DNA of 64,000 nt from an uncultured Planococcus sp. Its GTDB lineage: Bacteria > Bacillota > Bacilli > Bacillales_A > Planococcaceae. The stretch covers positions 1,302,001 through 1,366,000 of the forward strand of contig CANLRI010000001.1 of assembly GCA_947493585.1 (NCBI GenBank), written 5' to 3'. Positions 9,201 to 17,529 of the stretch are shown here, in pieces. A program made the translations under genes and the position numbers. The notes below the pieces were generated by a model. The model saw only the letters and a program-made list of their open reading frames with translations. It had not been told where the DNA came from and did not search any database. Position 1 is the first letter of the stretch; the number at the start of each line of letters is the position of its first letter.

Positions 9201-9691
9201 AAGAATATAGCGTAACCAATCAGACCTTTGGGGATGTATCGGTTCTTGATACGCTGACTTTCCTTTACGGTATGCGATTGAGCGAAGAAATCGAAGTCGA
9301 GATTGAAAAAGGCAAGACCTTGATGATCAAGCTCGTGTCTATCGGTGAACCTCAAAAAGATGGAACACGCATCATTTATTTTGAATTGAACGGCCAACCG
9401 CGTGAAATCAGCATTCAGGATGTGACGGTTGAAACCGATTCAGCAGCTAAACCGAAAGCCGACCCGACAAAAGAAAATCATATTGCAGCGACAATGCCTG
9501 GCACTGTCCTGAAAGTAGTAGGGGAAAAAGGGCTGAAAGTGAAGCGCGGCGATCATTTGCTTGTCACAGAAGCGATGAAGATGGAGACAACTGTCCAAGC
9601 GCCATTTGATGGCACGATCCAGGAAATCTATGTAACAGCCGGCGACGGTATTTCGACAGGCGATCTGCTTATTGAAATGGAATCAAAATAA
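6251..9691 (+). CDS. pycA: pyruvate carboxylase
   Basis: ATP- and biotin-dependent anaplerotic enzyme making oxaloacetate from pyruvate and bicarbonate; cytoplasmic homotetramer. With the GTG at 6251 it is 1146 aa, the standard length. Domain order: biotin carboxylase (about 5-450, starting KILVANRGEIAIRIF, with the glycine-rich SLGGGGRGM ATP loop), carboxyltransferase barrel (about 525-800, beginning LLTDTTLRDAHQSLLATR), tetramerisation/allosteric region, and C-terminal biotinyl domain with EAMKMET, biotin on about Lys1110. A GTG at 6239 is possible but lacks a ribosome site, whereas AAAGGG precedes 6251. It follows ftsW by 15 bp and ends at a shared terminator. Confidence 0.97.
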   Translation: MKEINKILVANRGEIAIRIFRACTELNLRTVAIYSQEDSGSFHRYKADESYLVGKGKKPIDAYLDIEDIIRIAKDSGVDAIHPGYGFLSENVHFARRCEEEGIVFIGPTSRHLDMFGDKVKARDQAIAAGIPVIPGTDGPVESLAEVEAFAEQAGFPLMIKASLGGGGRGMRIVKDESELASSYERAKSEAKAAFGSDEMYVEKFVDKPKHIEVQILGDAEGNVVHLYERDCSIQRRHQKVVEIAPSNSISNELRNEICDAAVKLMKNIDYINAGTVEFLVAGDEFYFIEVNPRIQVEHTITEMVTGIDIVHAQIHIARGHMLHSETIAIPQQEDIPLFGFAIQSRVTTEDPLNDFMPDAGKLMVYRSGGGFGVRLDAGNGFQGAVISPYYDSLLVKVSTWATTFKEAAAKMDRNLQEFRIRGIKTNIPFLENVVKHQNFINGDFDTSFIDSTPELFKFPVRQDRGTKLLSYIGNVTVNGFPGIEKKKKPIHAAPRKPEIDIITEVPQGTKQILDERGPEGLTKWILEQDDVLLTDTTLRDAHQSLLATRMRSHDMFAVAKETARLQSDLFSMEMWGGATFDVSYRFLKEDPWQRLIKLREDIPNVLFQMLFRGANAVGYKNYPDNVIREFAKTSAEAGIDVFRIFDSLNWIKGMEVAIDEVRNSGKVAEAAICYTGDILDPSRDKYTVQYYKDMAKELEAAGAHILAIKDMAGLLKPEAAYRLVSELKDTVSLPIHLHTHDTSGNGIYLYSKAIEAGVDIVDTALGTMAGLTSQPSANSLYYAMSGNKRKIKADIESLETMSHYWEDVRKYYSDFESGMNSPHSEIYVHEMPGGQYSNLQQQAKAVGLGMRWEEVKEMYSRVNMLFGDVVKVTPSSKVVGDMALFMVQNELDEKTVLTRGENIDFPESVIEFFEGYIGQPHGGFPKELQKVILKEREPITVRPGELLEPADFDAIRETLFKRLERPVTSHEVLAYALYPKVFEEYSVTNQTFGDVSVLDTLTFLYGMRLSEEIEVEIEKGKTLMIKLVSIGEPQKDGTRIIYFELNGQPREISIQDVTVETDSAAKPKADPTKENHIAATMPGTVLKVVGEKGLKVKRGDHLLVTEAMKMETTVQAPFDGTIQEIYVTAGDGISTGDLLIEMESK

Positions 9692-9726
9692 AAAAATCCG
9701 GTGCGAATTCGCACCGGATTTTTTTA
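9692..9726. terminator. bidirectional terminator between pycA and ctaA
   Basis: Stem AAAAAATCCGGTGCG / CGCACCGGATTTTTT with an AATT loop. The ctaA stop codon (minus strand) falls at the right edge. Confidence 0.9.
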
Positions 9727-10641
9727 TTTGGTTTTGATGAACTTGCTTCTGGACACAAGCAGGACCATATAACATAACAATCCGAAAAGCATTGAGATGA
9801 GCAAGGAGTGAAGCAAAGCGACAGCGAGATTCAACTTCGTCAAAACGACGAGCATACCGCTCGTGGCTTGCAGAAGCACGATGGTGAAAGCGATAAGCCA
9901 GCCCCAATAGATGACGCGCTGGTCGCGGTAATGGCGATACGCATGGAGCGCAATGACACCGATCCAAATGACGATGAGCGCAGCTGCGAAGCGATGGCCC
10001 ATTTGGACCCATTCATACATATTGCTTGGCAGTGCAAACTGGTCATTGCGGCACAAAGGCCAATCGGAGCAGATCAGGCTTGATTCCGTGTGGCGGACAA
10101 GAGCGCCGGTGTAAACAACGACATAAGAATACAATGCGACGCCGAGCGTATGGAACTTCAATGTGCGCCCGATTTGCACGCGGTCGGCATCGAACTTGCG
10201 ATCCACCTCAAAAATAAGCAAGGTCAATAGTAAAACCGCAGCAAACGACAAGAGGGAAATCCCGAAGTGAAGTGCGAGAATGAAATCGCCTTGACCCCAT
10301 AGAACTTGTGCAGCCCCGATCAATGCTTGAAGCACAAGGAAGAAGACAGCCATAAAGGCGAGGAATTTCGTTTCCCTTACATGGCCGAACTTGCGCCAAG
10401 CCCAAACAGCCAACACTACGATCAAGATTCCGACAACACCCGTTACTAAACGGTGGGAGAACTCGATCAGCACTTCAGGGGTAATTTCGCGCGGGATCAA
10501 ATTGCCGTTGCAATCTGGCCAGTTGCGGCCACAGCCCATGCCGCTATCGGTCTTGGTCACCAAAGCCCCGCCGAGAAGGATGAGCAGCATGCCGACAGAG
10601 GCAAGAACCCCGAATATTTTTATATAAATGTTGCTTTTCAA
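9724..10641 (-). CDS. ctaA: haem A synthase CtaA
   Basis: Membrane oxygenase converting haem O to haem A for the caa3/aa3 oxidase. The protein is 305 aa with eight predicted helices. The two extracytoplasmic cysteine pairs known from Bacillus CtaA are visible as CGRNWPDC near residue 37 and CSDWPLC near 190, and helix histidines such as EFSHRLVTG and QMGHRFAA are present as haem ligands. It is predicted to start at TTG 10641, preceded by TAGGTGG. It is transcribed divergently from ctaB, the gene for the preceding step, as in B. subtilis. Confidence 0.95.
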   Translation of the reverse strand: MKSNIYIKIFGVLASVGMLLILLGGALVTKTDSGMGCGRNWPDCNGNLIPREITPEVLIEFSHRLVTGVVGILIVVLAVWAWRKFGHVRETKFLAFMAVFFLVLQALIGAAQVLWGQGDFILALHFGISLLSFAAVLLLTLLIFEVDRKFDADRVQIGRTLKFHTLGVALYSYVVVYTGALVRHTESSLICSDWPLCRNDQFALPSNMYEWVQMGHRFAAALIVIWIGVIALHAYRHYRDQRVIYWGWLIAFTIVLLQATSGMLVVLTKLNLAVALLHSLLISMLFGLLCYMVLLVSRSKFIKTK

Positions 10642-10698
10642 ATTGCCACCTACTTTTTTTAGAAAAACTTTTAGCGTTAACGATAACCTGCATACTCG

Positions 10699-10727
10699 AT
10701 GATAGCGAAACTGCGTTTAAAATACAA
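10699..10727 (-). promoter_or_regulatory. promoter for ctaA
   Basis: On the minus strand TTGTAT and TATCAT are separated by 17 bases, 58 bases before the ctaA start. In B. subtilis ctaA is under ResDE control; I cannot confidently assign a ResD site here. Confidence 0.45.
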
Positions 10728-10914
10728 CGAGAAATGGGCGTTCCTCCAAACTTTCAAGAATTGGACATAATAATAGCGACCTTCACAAACTGTTCAAAAA
10801 CAGCGTTTTTTCTATCTTAAAATAACGAGAGGGCTACTGTATGATTAGAGATGAATATTTGTAAGACCAATTGCGTGAAATCATCACTTTATATCAGGAA
10901 ATTTCAGTAATATG

Positions 10915-10943
10915 TAGAAAAGAAGCTGGAATTTAGATATAGT
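10915..10943 (+). promoter_or_regulatory. possible promoter for ctaB
   Basis: TAGAAA and TATAGT separated by 17 bases, 45 bases before the ctaB start. The -35 hexamer is weak. Confidence 0.35.
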
Positions 10944-10988
10944 TATGGTTAGCGGAATATGCTTACAACTTTGAAAGGAGGGAGTTAT

Positions 10989-11906
10989 ATGTCAAACGGC
11001 CGGTCTTTGTCTGCAGAACCGACCGATGCTGTAGAATCGAGCACGTTCACTAAAGATTTTCTGGCACTTATTAAGATTGGGATTGTCAATTCCAATTTAA
11101 TTACCGTCTTTACGGGACTGTGGCTCGCTTTTCAGTTTTCGGATAAGAATTTCCTTGATCACATGGACATTCTCGTCTACACGATCGTCGGTTCGGCATT
11201 GATCATTGCGGGGTCTGCGGCGATGAATAATTATATCGACACAGATATTGACCCATTGATGGCTAGCAAGAGAGCCCGCCCGACAGTTACGGGCAGGTTC
11301 AAGCCATCCGCTGTCTTGGCACTCGCCATTTCTTTCATCGTTATAGGCGAACTCTTTTTGTTTTCCGCTTCTGTTTCAGCAGGTCTGTTTGGAATCGCCG
11401 GCATTTTAGCTTATGTTGTTCTCTATTCGATGTGGTCGAAGAGACGGCATGTCGGCAACACAATCGTCGGTAGCATTTCCGGCGCAATCCCGCCGCTAAT
11501 CGGTTGGGCTGCGGTGGAGCCGACGCTCGGTACGGGCGCGTGGGCGTTGTTTCTGATTATGTTCATCTGGCAGCCGCCGCATTTTTATGCGCTTGCCATG
11601 AAACGGACGGAAGAGTATCGGGCTGCAAATATTCCGATGCTTCCGGTGGTCAAAGGATTCCACCGGACAAAAAAATCGATGCTAGCATGGGTTTTACTGC
11701 TTTTCCCATTGCCGTTCCTGCTTATGGAACTTGGGATAGGCTTCATCATCTTAGCGACAGCGTTGAATATCGGATGGCTAGTTCTTGCGATCCGAGGTTT
11801 CAAAGCAGCTGATGATTTGAAATGGGCGAAGAAAATGTTCATCTATTCGTTGAACTATATGACGATTCTATTTGTTTCGATGATCATTTTCGCAGTATTC
11901 GTCTAA
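10989..11906 (+). CDS. ctaB: protohaem IX farnesyltransferase (haem O synthase) CtaB
   Basis: UbiA-family membrane prenyltransferase that adds a farnesyl group to haem B, giving haem O, the substrate of CtaA. 305 aa, about eight to nine helices. The first aspartate-rich motif NNYIDTDID followed by KRARPT, and the second region (WQPPHFYALAMKRTEEY), are clear. ATG 10989 is chosen because AAAGGAGGGAG lies just upstream; the in-frame ATG at 10959 lacks such a site. It is the first gene of the oxidase cluster and is followed by ctaC after 55 bp. Confidence 0.95.
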   Translation: MSNGRSLSAEPTDAVESSTFTKDFLALIKIGIVNSNLITVFTGLWLAFQFSDKNFLDHMDILVYTIVGSALIIAGSAAMNNYIDTDIDPLMASKRARPTVTGRFKPSAVLALAISFIVIGELFLFSASVSAGLFGIAGILAYVVLYSMWSKRRHVGNTIVGSISGAIPPLIGWAAVEPTLGTGAWALFLIMFIWQPPHFYALAMKRTEEYRAANIPMLPVVKGFHRTKKSMLAWVLLLFPLPFLLMELGIGFIILATALNIGWLVLAIRGFKAADDLKWAKKMFIYSLNYMTILFVSMIIFAVFV

Positions 11907-11961
11907 ATTTCTCTTTTACTTAACTGTAAAACACTTTATTCAGAGAGGGGTATGAAAAGCT

Positions 11962-13044
11962 ATGATGAAAGGACCTAAGAAATGGCGCCTTTTCGCCTTG
12001 ATGACCGCATTGCTTGTTTTTCTTTCAGGCTGCGGACGCGAAGAGATCTCGACGCTGATACCGGCTGGTAAGGTTGCGCAAGATCAGTTCAACTTGCTGA
12101 TTTTGTCATCCATTGTCATGTTGTTCGTTATCGTCGTCGTTACCATCATCTATGTATTGGCAATTGTGAAATTCCGCCGTTCAAAAGTAGGGGAGGACAT
12201 GATCCCTGAACAAGTCGAAGGAAGCGCGCGTCTTGAGTTTATCTGGACAGCAATTCCAATCGTTTTGCTTTTGATCCTCGCTGTTCCGACGGTCTATTCA
12301 ACTTTCGACCTGGCTGATGTCACGGCGATGGATGCACAGAATGAAGACGGCGTGGCTGAAAACTTGACGGTTAATGTAACCGGTAAACTTTACTGGTGGG
12401 AATTCGAGTATCCTGAACAGGAGATTCGTACTGCACAGGAACTGGTCGTCCCGACTGGCGAACGCGTCTACTTCAATCTGATTGCTGCAGACGTTAAACA
12501 CTCGTTTTGGATTCCTTCTGTTGGCGGTAAACTCGACGTCAACCCTGAAAACGTCAACACGTTCTATTTGGAATTCGATAAAGAATCTTCAGAACTTGAA
12601 GAAGGCGTTTACTTCGGTAAATGTGCTGAGCTTTGCGGACCTTCCCACGCGTTGATGGATTTCAAAGTCAAAACGCTTAACCGCGAAGACTTTGATGCAT
12701 GGGTAGCTGCAATGCAGGAAGAACAAGCAGCACCTACAGAAACACTTGCTCAAGATGGCCAAGAAATATTCGAGCAAAGCTGTATCGCTTGCCATGCAAC
12801 TAATGCAGCAGGAGCGGCTACTGGAGTAGGCCCGAACCTGGCAACATTCGGCGACCGTACAACAATCGCCGGCTTCATGGAACATGATGAAGAAACATTG
12901 AAAAACTGGATTGCTGATCCACAGCAATACAAGCCAGGCAACTTGATGCCAAATCCAGAAGAGATCAACAACGGAGAAGCATTCTCCGATCAAGAACTGG
13001 ATGCACTTGCTGCATACTTGATGAGCTTGAAAGTTGAAGAGTAA
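11962..13044 (+). CDS. ctaC: cytochrome c oxidase subunit II with fused cytochrome c (caa3 type)
   Basis: Electron-entry subunit of the caa3 terminal oxidase, 360 aa. It has a lipoprotein signal with LSGC (Cys24 lipidated), two membrane hairpin helices (about 40-65 and 90-115) and a periplasmic-side cupredoxin domain carrying CuA ligands (HSFW, Cys221 and Cys225 in CAELCGPSH). A C-terminal c-type cytochrome domain has CIACH at 274-278 for covalent haem and a distal methionine in NLMPN. The fused haem domain identifies the caa3 rather than the quinol-oxidising aa3 enzyme. The next ATG (two residues later) is an equally possible start. Confidence 0.96.
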   Translation: MMKGPKKWRLFALMTALLVFLSGCGREEISTLIPAGKVAQDQFNLLILSSIVMLFVIVVVTIIYVLAIVKFRRSKVGEDMIPEQVEGSARLEFIWTAIPIVLLLILAVPTVYSTFDLADVTAMDAQNEDGVAENLTVNVTGKLYWWEFEYPEQEIRTAQELVVPTGERVYFNLIAADVKHSFWIPSVGGKLDVNPENVNTFYLEFDKESSELEEGVYFGKCAELCGPSHALMDFKVKTLNREDFDAWVAAMQEEQAAPTETLAQDGQEIFEQSCIACHATNAAGAATGVGPNLATFGDRTTIAGFMEHDEETLKNWIADPQQYKPGNLMPNPEEINNGEAFSDQELDALAAYLMSLKVEE

Positions 13045-13069
13045 AAGTTAAAAAAGGAGGTAAACTATT

Positions 13070-14983
13070 GTGAGTTCTAACTCTCAGAAAAAGGGTTTCG
13101 GCGCTACAATATGGGACTACTTAACAACAGTAGACCATAAGAAAATCGCGATCCTCTACTTGATCTCCGGCGGATTCTTCTTCCTAGTCGGCGGCGTAGA
13201 AGCGATGATGATCCGGATTCAGCTGATGAAAGCCGGAAACGATTTCCTCAGCGCCGGAACATATAACGAAGTTTTAACGATGCACGGAACGACCATGATC
13301 TTCCTTGCGGCGATGCCAATTCTTTTGGCATTCATGAACGCCGTCTCACCTTTGCAAATCGGTGCGCGTGATGTGGCGTTTCCTTTCCTGAACTCACTTG
13401 GGTTCTGGCTGTTCTTCTTCGGTGGTATCTTCTTGAACCTTTCATGGTTCTTAGGCGGAGCACCGGATGCAGGATGGACAAACTACGCTTCTTTGGCACT
13501 TGCCTCTGAAGGCCACGGAATCGATTTCTACTCGCTAGGGTTGACGATATCCGGTTTCGGTACATTGATTGCGGGGATTAACTTCCTTGTTACGATCATC
13601 AATATGCGTGCACCGGGTATGACCTATATGAGAATGCCGCTTTTCACTTGGACGACTTTCGTAGCGTCTGCGTTGATTCTCTTGGCATTCCCTCCACTGA
13701 CTGTCGGTATCTTCTTCATGGTATTTGACCGTTTGTTCGGAGCTAATTTCTTCGATGTAACAATGGGCGGTAATACCATCATCTGGGAGCATTTCTTCTG
13801 GATCTTCGGTCACCCGGAAGTTTATATCTTGATTTTGCCAGCATTTGGTATTTTCTCTGAAATCTTTGCAATTTTCTCCCGCAAACGCCTATTCGGTTAC
13901 ACGGCATTGGTCTTTGCGACAATCCTCATCGGTTTCTACGGATTCATGGTTTGGGCTCACCACATGTTTACAGTTGGTCTTGGACCGACAGCTAACGCGG
14001 TTTTCGCCCTTGCAACAATGATTATCGCAGTTCCGACAGGGATCAAAATCTTTAACTGGCTGTTGACGATCTGGGGAGGAAACATTTCCTTCACAGTGCC
14101 AATGATTTACGCAGTTGCGTTTATCCCATCATTCGTAGCAGGTGGAGTAACAGGCGTTATGCAGGCAATTGCACCGCTTGATTACCAGCTGCACGATTCT
14201 TACTTTATCGTTGCCCACTTCCACTACGTAATCGTTGGTGGCGTTGTGCTCGCTATTTTGGCAGGTACGCATTTGTACTGGCCGAAAATGTTCGGTACAA
14301 TGTTGAGCGAAAAACTTGGAAAATGGACATTCTGGTTCTTCTTTATCGGATTCCATTTGACATTCTTTATCCAGCATTTCCTCGGTCTTATGGGTATGCC
14401 TCGCCGTGTCTACACGTTCGGAGCAGATCAAGGCTGGGATCTCTTTAACGCAATCAGCTCGGCTGGTGCCTTGCTCATGGCGATCGGAATTCTTATCCTC
14501 CTCGTCAACGTTGTTATGACAGTAATGAAAGGCGAACGTGTCGGCAACGACCCATGGGGCGACGGACGTACGCTTGAATGGGCAATCCCGTCACCACCGC
14601 CATTCTACAACTTTGCACAAACACCGCTTGTCCGTGGACTTGACCCGTATTGGATCGAGAAAATGGAAGGCAACAAAGAAGGCATGGTGTATGCTGAGCC
14701 GCTTGGCGATATCCACATGCCGAATGGATCATTCATTCCTTTCGTTATCTCACTTGGCATGTTCATCGCAGCGTTTGGTGCTATGTACCATACGGACGGA
14801 CATGCGTGGGCGCTTCCTGTATTGATCGGTGGTCTTGCGATCACATTCGGTTCGATGCTTGTGCGTTCATTGAAAGATGACCTTGGATTCCATGTAACAA
14901 AAGAAGAATTGATTGCGGATAACGAACGCATTCAAAGAGAAGCAAGAGCGCTGGAAGGAGGCAAAAAAGGTGGACTTAAATAA
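13070..14983 (+). CDS. ctaD: cytochrome c oxidase subunit I
   Basis: Catalytic subunit of the haem-copper oxidase, 637 aa, at least twelve helices plus C-terminal extensions typical of Bacillus caa3. Visible are the low-spin haem ligand region TMHGTTMIF, the CuB/crosslinked Tyr segment GHPEVYI, the His pair in WAHHMF, and the haem a3 region HFHYVIVGG, so it should pump protons and reduce oxygen. It starts at GTG with AAAGGAGGT upstream. The last 14 bases overlap the ctaE start. Confidence 0.97.
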   Translation: MSSNSQKKGFGATIWDYLTTVDHKKIAILYLISGGFFFLVGGVEAMMIRIQLMKAGNDFLSAGTYNEVLTMHGTTMIFLAAMPILLAFMNAVSPLQIGARDVAFPFLNSLGFWLFFFGGIFLNLSWFLGGAPDAGWTNYASLALASEGHGIDFYSLGLTISGFGTLIAGINFLVTIINMRAPGMTYMRMPLFTWTTFVASALILLAFPPLTVGIFFMVFDRLFGANFFDVTMGGNTIIWEHFFWIFGHPEVYILILPAFGIFSEIFAIFSRKRLFGYTALVFATILIGFYGFMVWAHHMFTVGLGPTANAVFALATMIIAVPTGIKIFNWLLTIWGGNISFTVPMIYAVAFIPSFVAGGVTGVMQAIAPLDYQLHDSYFIVAHFHYVIVGGVVLAILAGTHLYWPKMFGTMLSEKLGKWTFWFFFIGFHLTFFIQHFLGLMGMPRRVYTFGADQGWDLFNAISSAGALLMAIGILILLVNVVMTVMKGERVGNDPWGDGRTLEWAIPSPPPFYNFAQTPLVRGLDPYWIEKMEGNKEGMVYAEPLGDIHMPNGSFIPFVISLGMFIAAFGAMYHTDGHAWALPVLIGGLAITFGSMLVRSLKDDLGFHVTKEELIADNERIQREARALEGGKKGGLK

Positions 14984-15596
14984 ACGATATACCCCACAAA
15001 CTTGGCCCGATCATCCTGAAACGGCGACGCTCGAAGGGAAGAACAAGTTCGTTGGTTTCTGGTTGCTGCTGGCAGCTGAGACCGTCACCTTCGCCTCTCT
15101 CTTCGCAACTTATCTTGCGTTGAAAGATAAAGGCCCAAGCGGAATGGAATTTTCCGCTTCTGGCTTGTTCGAACTGCCGCTTGTGTTTGCCATGACAATG
15201 ATTCTTTTGACATCTTCGTTGACAAGTGTTTACGCGATGTATCATATGAAGAATCATAATTTCAAGGCCATGCAGGCATGGCTCGGAATTACCGTGCTAT
15301 TGGGGCTTGCGTTCCTAGGTCTGGAGATTTATGAGTTTAATCACTATGTACATCTCGGTTTTGGTTTTACCAATAGTGCCTTTAGTTCCGCATTCTATGT
15401 ATTAGTCGGAACTCACGGAGCTCACGTAGTCTTCGGGCTTAGCTGGTTCATCGCGTTAATGCTCCGTAACGCTAAACGCGGCTTGAACATGTACAATGCA
15501 CCGAAGTTCTATCTTGCCGCTCTTTACTGGCATTTCATTGACGTAGTATGGGTGTTCATCTTCACTGTAGTCTACTTGATGGGAGTGATCGGTTAA
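14970..15596 (+). CDS. ctaE: cytochrome c oxidase subunit III
   Basis: Non-catalytic membrane subunit III, 208 aa, five to six helices. Typical motifs are ETVTFASLFATY near the start, GTHGAHVVFG in the middle and YWHFIDVVWVFIF at the C terminus. Although the frame is open upstream inside ctaD, GTG 14970 is chosen: GGAAGGAGG lies about nine bases before it, and the product begins VDLNKRYTPQTWPDH as expected. It overlaps ctaD by 14 bp and precedes ctaF by one base, so the subunits are translated from one message. Confidence 0.95.
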   Translation: MDLNKRYTPQTWPDHPETATLEGKNKFVGFWLLLAAETVTFASLFATYLALKDKGPSGMEFSASGLFELPLVFAMTMILLTSSLTSVYAMYHMKNHNFKAMQAWLGITVLLGLAFLGLEIYEFNHYVHLGFGFTNSAFSSAFYVLVGTHGAHVVFGLSWFIALMLRNAKRGLNMYNAPKFYLAALYWHFIDVVWVFIFTVVYLMGVIG

Positions 15597-15597
15597 T

Positions 15598-15930
15598 ATG
15601 GCACACGATACTCACGATATTCACAGATCCAGAACGGAATTTGAATTTATCAAGAAAAAACGTGCTACCGAGATGCGCGGCCAGTTGACATCATTCGCTA
15701 TGATGATTTTCTTGACATTGATCGCGTTCACTTTAGTGGCAGCTGATTTTTCGAATTACTTGATCGTGCCGATTATCTTGTTATTGGCTGCAATTCAAGT
15801 CGTGCTTCAGCTTTATAACTTCATGCACATGAGCAATAAAGGCCACGGCATGATGGCATTCTTCATGTTCAGCGGCATTTTTGTCGCATTCACCATCGTT
15901 CTTACGATGGTAACCATTGTATGGTGGTAA
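15598..15930 (+). CDS. ctaF: cytochrome c oxidase subunit IVB
   Basis: Small membrane subunit of the caa3 oxidase, 110 aa, with three hydrophobic segments (about residues 32-50, 54-74 and 82-108) after a charged N terminus (RSRTEFEFIKKKRATEMRGQ). The family is prokaryotic cytochrome c oxidase subunit IV (COX4 pro). It starts one base after the ctaE stop and ends the ctaB-F transcript at a strong hairpin. Confidence 0.92.
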   Translation: MAHDTHDIHRSRTEFEFIKKKRATEMRGQLTSFAMMIFLTLIAFTLVAADFSNYLIVPIILLLAAIQVVLQLYNFMHMSNKGHGMMAFFMFSGIFVAFTIVLTMVTIVWW

Positions 15931-15934
15931 ACTG

Positions 15935-15970
15935 AAAAACTCCGGACTTTCAAAAGTCCGGAGTTTTTTT
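15935..15970 (+). terminator. intrinsic terminator after ctaF
   Basis: Thirteen-base-pair stem AACTCCGGACTTT / AAAGTCCGGAGTT with a T7 tail. Confidence 0.9.
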
Positions 15971-16014
15971 CTGTTGATCGGCTATGGGGACAGCCAAATG
16001 TCATGATTCGTTCA

Positions 16015-16043
16015 TTGATATGGCAAGCCATCCCCTATATAAT
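16015..16043 (+). promoter_or_regulatory. SigA-type promoter for ctaG
   Basis: TTGATA and a perfect TATAAT at 17-base spacing, 35 bases before the ctaG ATG. It lies after the ctaF terminator, so the assembly factors form a separate transcription unit. Confidence 0.65.
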
Positions 16044-16077
16044 TAGGGTACTTAAGGAAAAAAGGAGGTACGGTCTA

Positions 16078-17004
16078 ATGCCAATCAGCATTTTTGGCTT
16101 CGAGGCGTTATGGAGCCCCTGGTATTTTGCATTTCTCGTACTGATTACGCTTTTATATTTTCTAGTCACCACTAAGTGGAGATATAAATTCACTGATAGC
16201 GAACCGCTTCAAACCAAGCAGGCCTTGCTCTTTGTCTCTGGGATGGCCTTGATCTACGTTTTGAAAGGCTCGCCGGTCGATTTGCTTGGCCACATCACCT
16301 TGACAATGCATATGGTTCAGATGGGCTTGCTTCTGCTATTGGCTGCCCCATTGATCATCATGGGGATCCCTTCTTATATTTGGCGGGCATTCATTGGCTT
16401 GCCAATCATCAATCCTCTGTTTATGTTCTTCACTAAACCATTGATTGCCTTGCTGCTATTCAGTTTGTTTTTCTCGGTCTACCATTTGCCGCTTGTTTTT
16501 GATTTCGTCAAACAAGATGTGCTCATCCACAGCATTGTCAGCACTCTATTATTCGTCTCAGCTTTAATTTACTGGTGGCCAGTGGTCAACAACCTGGAAG
16601 GCATGCACAAATTCCATGGCCTTAAAAAATTGGGTTATCTATTCGGTCTAAGCGTCTTGATGACCCCAGCTTGTGCCTTGATCATTTTTAGCACGACACC
16701 ATTTTATGCCACCTATTCAGACGGGGAAGCCTGGATGCAGGCGATGGCGTTATGCGTGCCTGCAGGAACATTGGCTCAACTTAATTTGTCCGGTCCCGAA
16801 CTCTTTACAAACATGTCGCTGATCGAAGACCAACGCACGGGCGGCATCACGATGAAAATTATCCAAGAACTGGTGTTTACCGTATTCATTTGGCTGGTCT
16901 TCCATGAATGGCTTAAAAACGAAACAGCTAATGCTGATGAAATCACCGCCAAGGTTTTGCAGGACCGCAAAGATATGGCGTATTACAGACATAATGGGCA
17001 ATGA
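16078..17004 (+). CDS. ctaG: cytochrome c oxidase assembly factor CtaG (caa3 type)
   Basis: Polytopic membrane protein of 308 aa (caa3_CtaG family) needed for active caa3 oxidase in B. subtilis; it is unrelated to the Cox11-type CtaG of proteobacteria. About seven helices are visible, with conserved histidines in TMHMVQMG and a WRAF/PLVFDFV region. The frame is open from 16003, but ATG 16078 follows AAAGGAGGT and lies downstream of the promoter at 16015-16043, so it is the start. Confidence 0.92.
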   Translation: MPISIFGFEALWSPWYFAFLVLITLLYFLVTTKWRYKFTDSEPLQTKQALLFVSGMALIYVLKGSPVDLLGHITLTMHMVQMGLLLLLAAPLIIMGIPSYIWRAFIGLPIINPLFMFFTKPLIALLLFSLFFSVYHLPLVFDFVKQDVLIHSIVSTLLFVSALIYWWPVVNNLEGMHKFHGLKKLGYLFGLSVLMTPACALIIFSTTPFYATYSDGEAWMQAMALCVPAGTLAQLNLSGPELFTNMSLIEDQRTGGITMKIIQELVFTVFIWLVFHEWLKNETANADEITAKVLQDRKDMAYYRHNGQ

Positions 17005-17024
17005 CCCAAAAGGAGTTTAATTAA

Positions 17025-17486
17025 ATGAATTTGCCGCTATTGCCAACCATCAGTACATTCTTTATCGTCTTGAGCGCCGTATTGGTGGCGATCGGATGGA
17101 ACTTAATCCTCAAACGCCGCATTGAAGCGCATAAAAAAGTAATGCTGGGTGCCGGGGCTGCCGCGCTGACGTTTTTCATCATCTATGTCTCGCGTACACT
17201 GTTTGTAGGAAACACGGCATTCGGGGGACCGGATGAGTTGAAAATCTACTATACGGTCTTTTTGATTTTCCATATCACGCTTGCAACAATCGGGGCAGTG
17301 ATGGGGCTGGTGACCATTTATTGGGGCTTGAAAAACCGCCTCGACAAACACCGCAAAATTGGCCCATTTACAAGCGTCGTCTGGTTCTTCACCGCAATTA
17401 CAGGAGTGACCGTTTATTTATTGCTTTATGTATTTTATGAAGGCGGACACACGACTTCCGTTTTCAAAGCGATTCTGGGTGGATAA
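17025..17486 (+). CDS. ctaM: DUF420 membrane protein (CtaM/YozB-like oxidase assembly factor)
   Basis: 153-aa membrane protein with four helices (about 6-26, 37-56, 74-101 and 115-136), DUF420 family. The S. aureus member, CtaM, is needed for aa3-type oxidase maturation. Histidines at the helix ends (EAHKKVM, FHITLA, DKHRKIG) are in the family's pattern and are candidate haem or copper contacts; this is inference. It follows ctaG by 20 bp with AAAGGAG before the ATG, so it is probably co-transcribed and acts on the same enzyme. Confidence 0.85.
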   Translation: MNLPLLPTISTFFIVLSAVLVAIGWNLILKRRIEAHKKVMLGAGAAALTFFIIYVSRTLFVGNTAFGGPDELKIYYTVFLIFHITLATIGAVMGLVTIYWGLKNRLDKHRKIGPFTSVVWFFTAITGVTVYLLLYVFYEGGHTTSVFKAILGG

Positions 17487-17523
17487 AAAAAGCACTGAGC
17501 AACTTATGCTCAGTGCTTTTTTG
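17485..17523. terminator. bidirectional terminator between ctaM and the AI-2E family gene
   Basis: Stem AAAAGCACTGAGC / GCTCAGTGCTTTT with an A-run to the left and a T-run to the right. Confidence 0.88.
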
Positions 17524-17529
17524 TGTATT

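Larger units (their letters stand above)
10642..10988. other. divergent ctaA-ctaB control region
   Basis: About 350 bases without a coding sequence, more A+T-rich than the flanks. It holds the ctaA promoter (left) and a probable ctaB promoter (right). A palindrome CGTTAACG is at 10675-10682, and an imperfect inverted repeat (GTTCAAAAACAGC with GCGTTTTTTC) at about 10792-10812. I see no conserved small ORF or RNA. Confidence 0.5.

Noticed and set aside
10642..10988. Riboswitch or small RNA in the ctaA-ctaB gap
   Set aside because: No conserved riboswitch core or strong hairpin with a T-run; only promoter-like elements and a short palindrome are visible.
11952..11978. Eight-codon ORF (MKSYDERT) overlapping the ctaC start
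   Set aside because: The ribosome site is only one base from its ATG and fits ctaC better; too short to support as a leader peptide.
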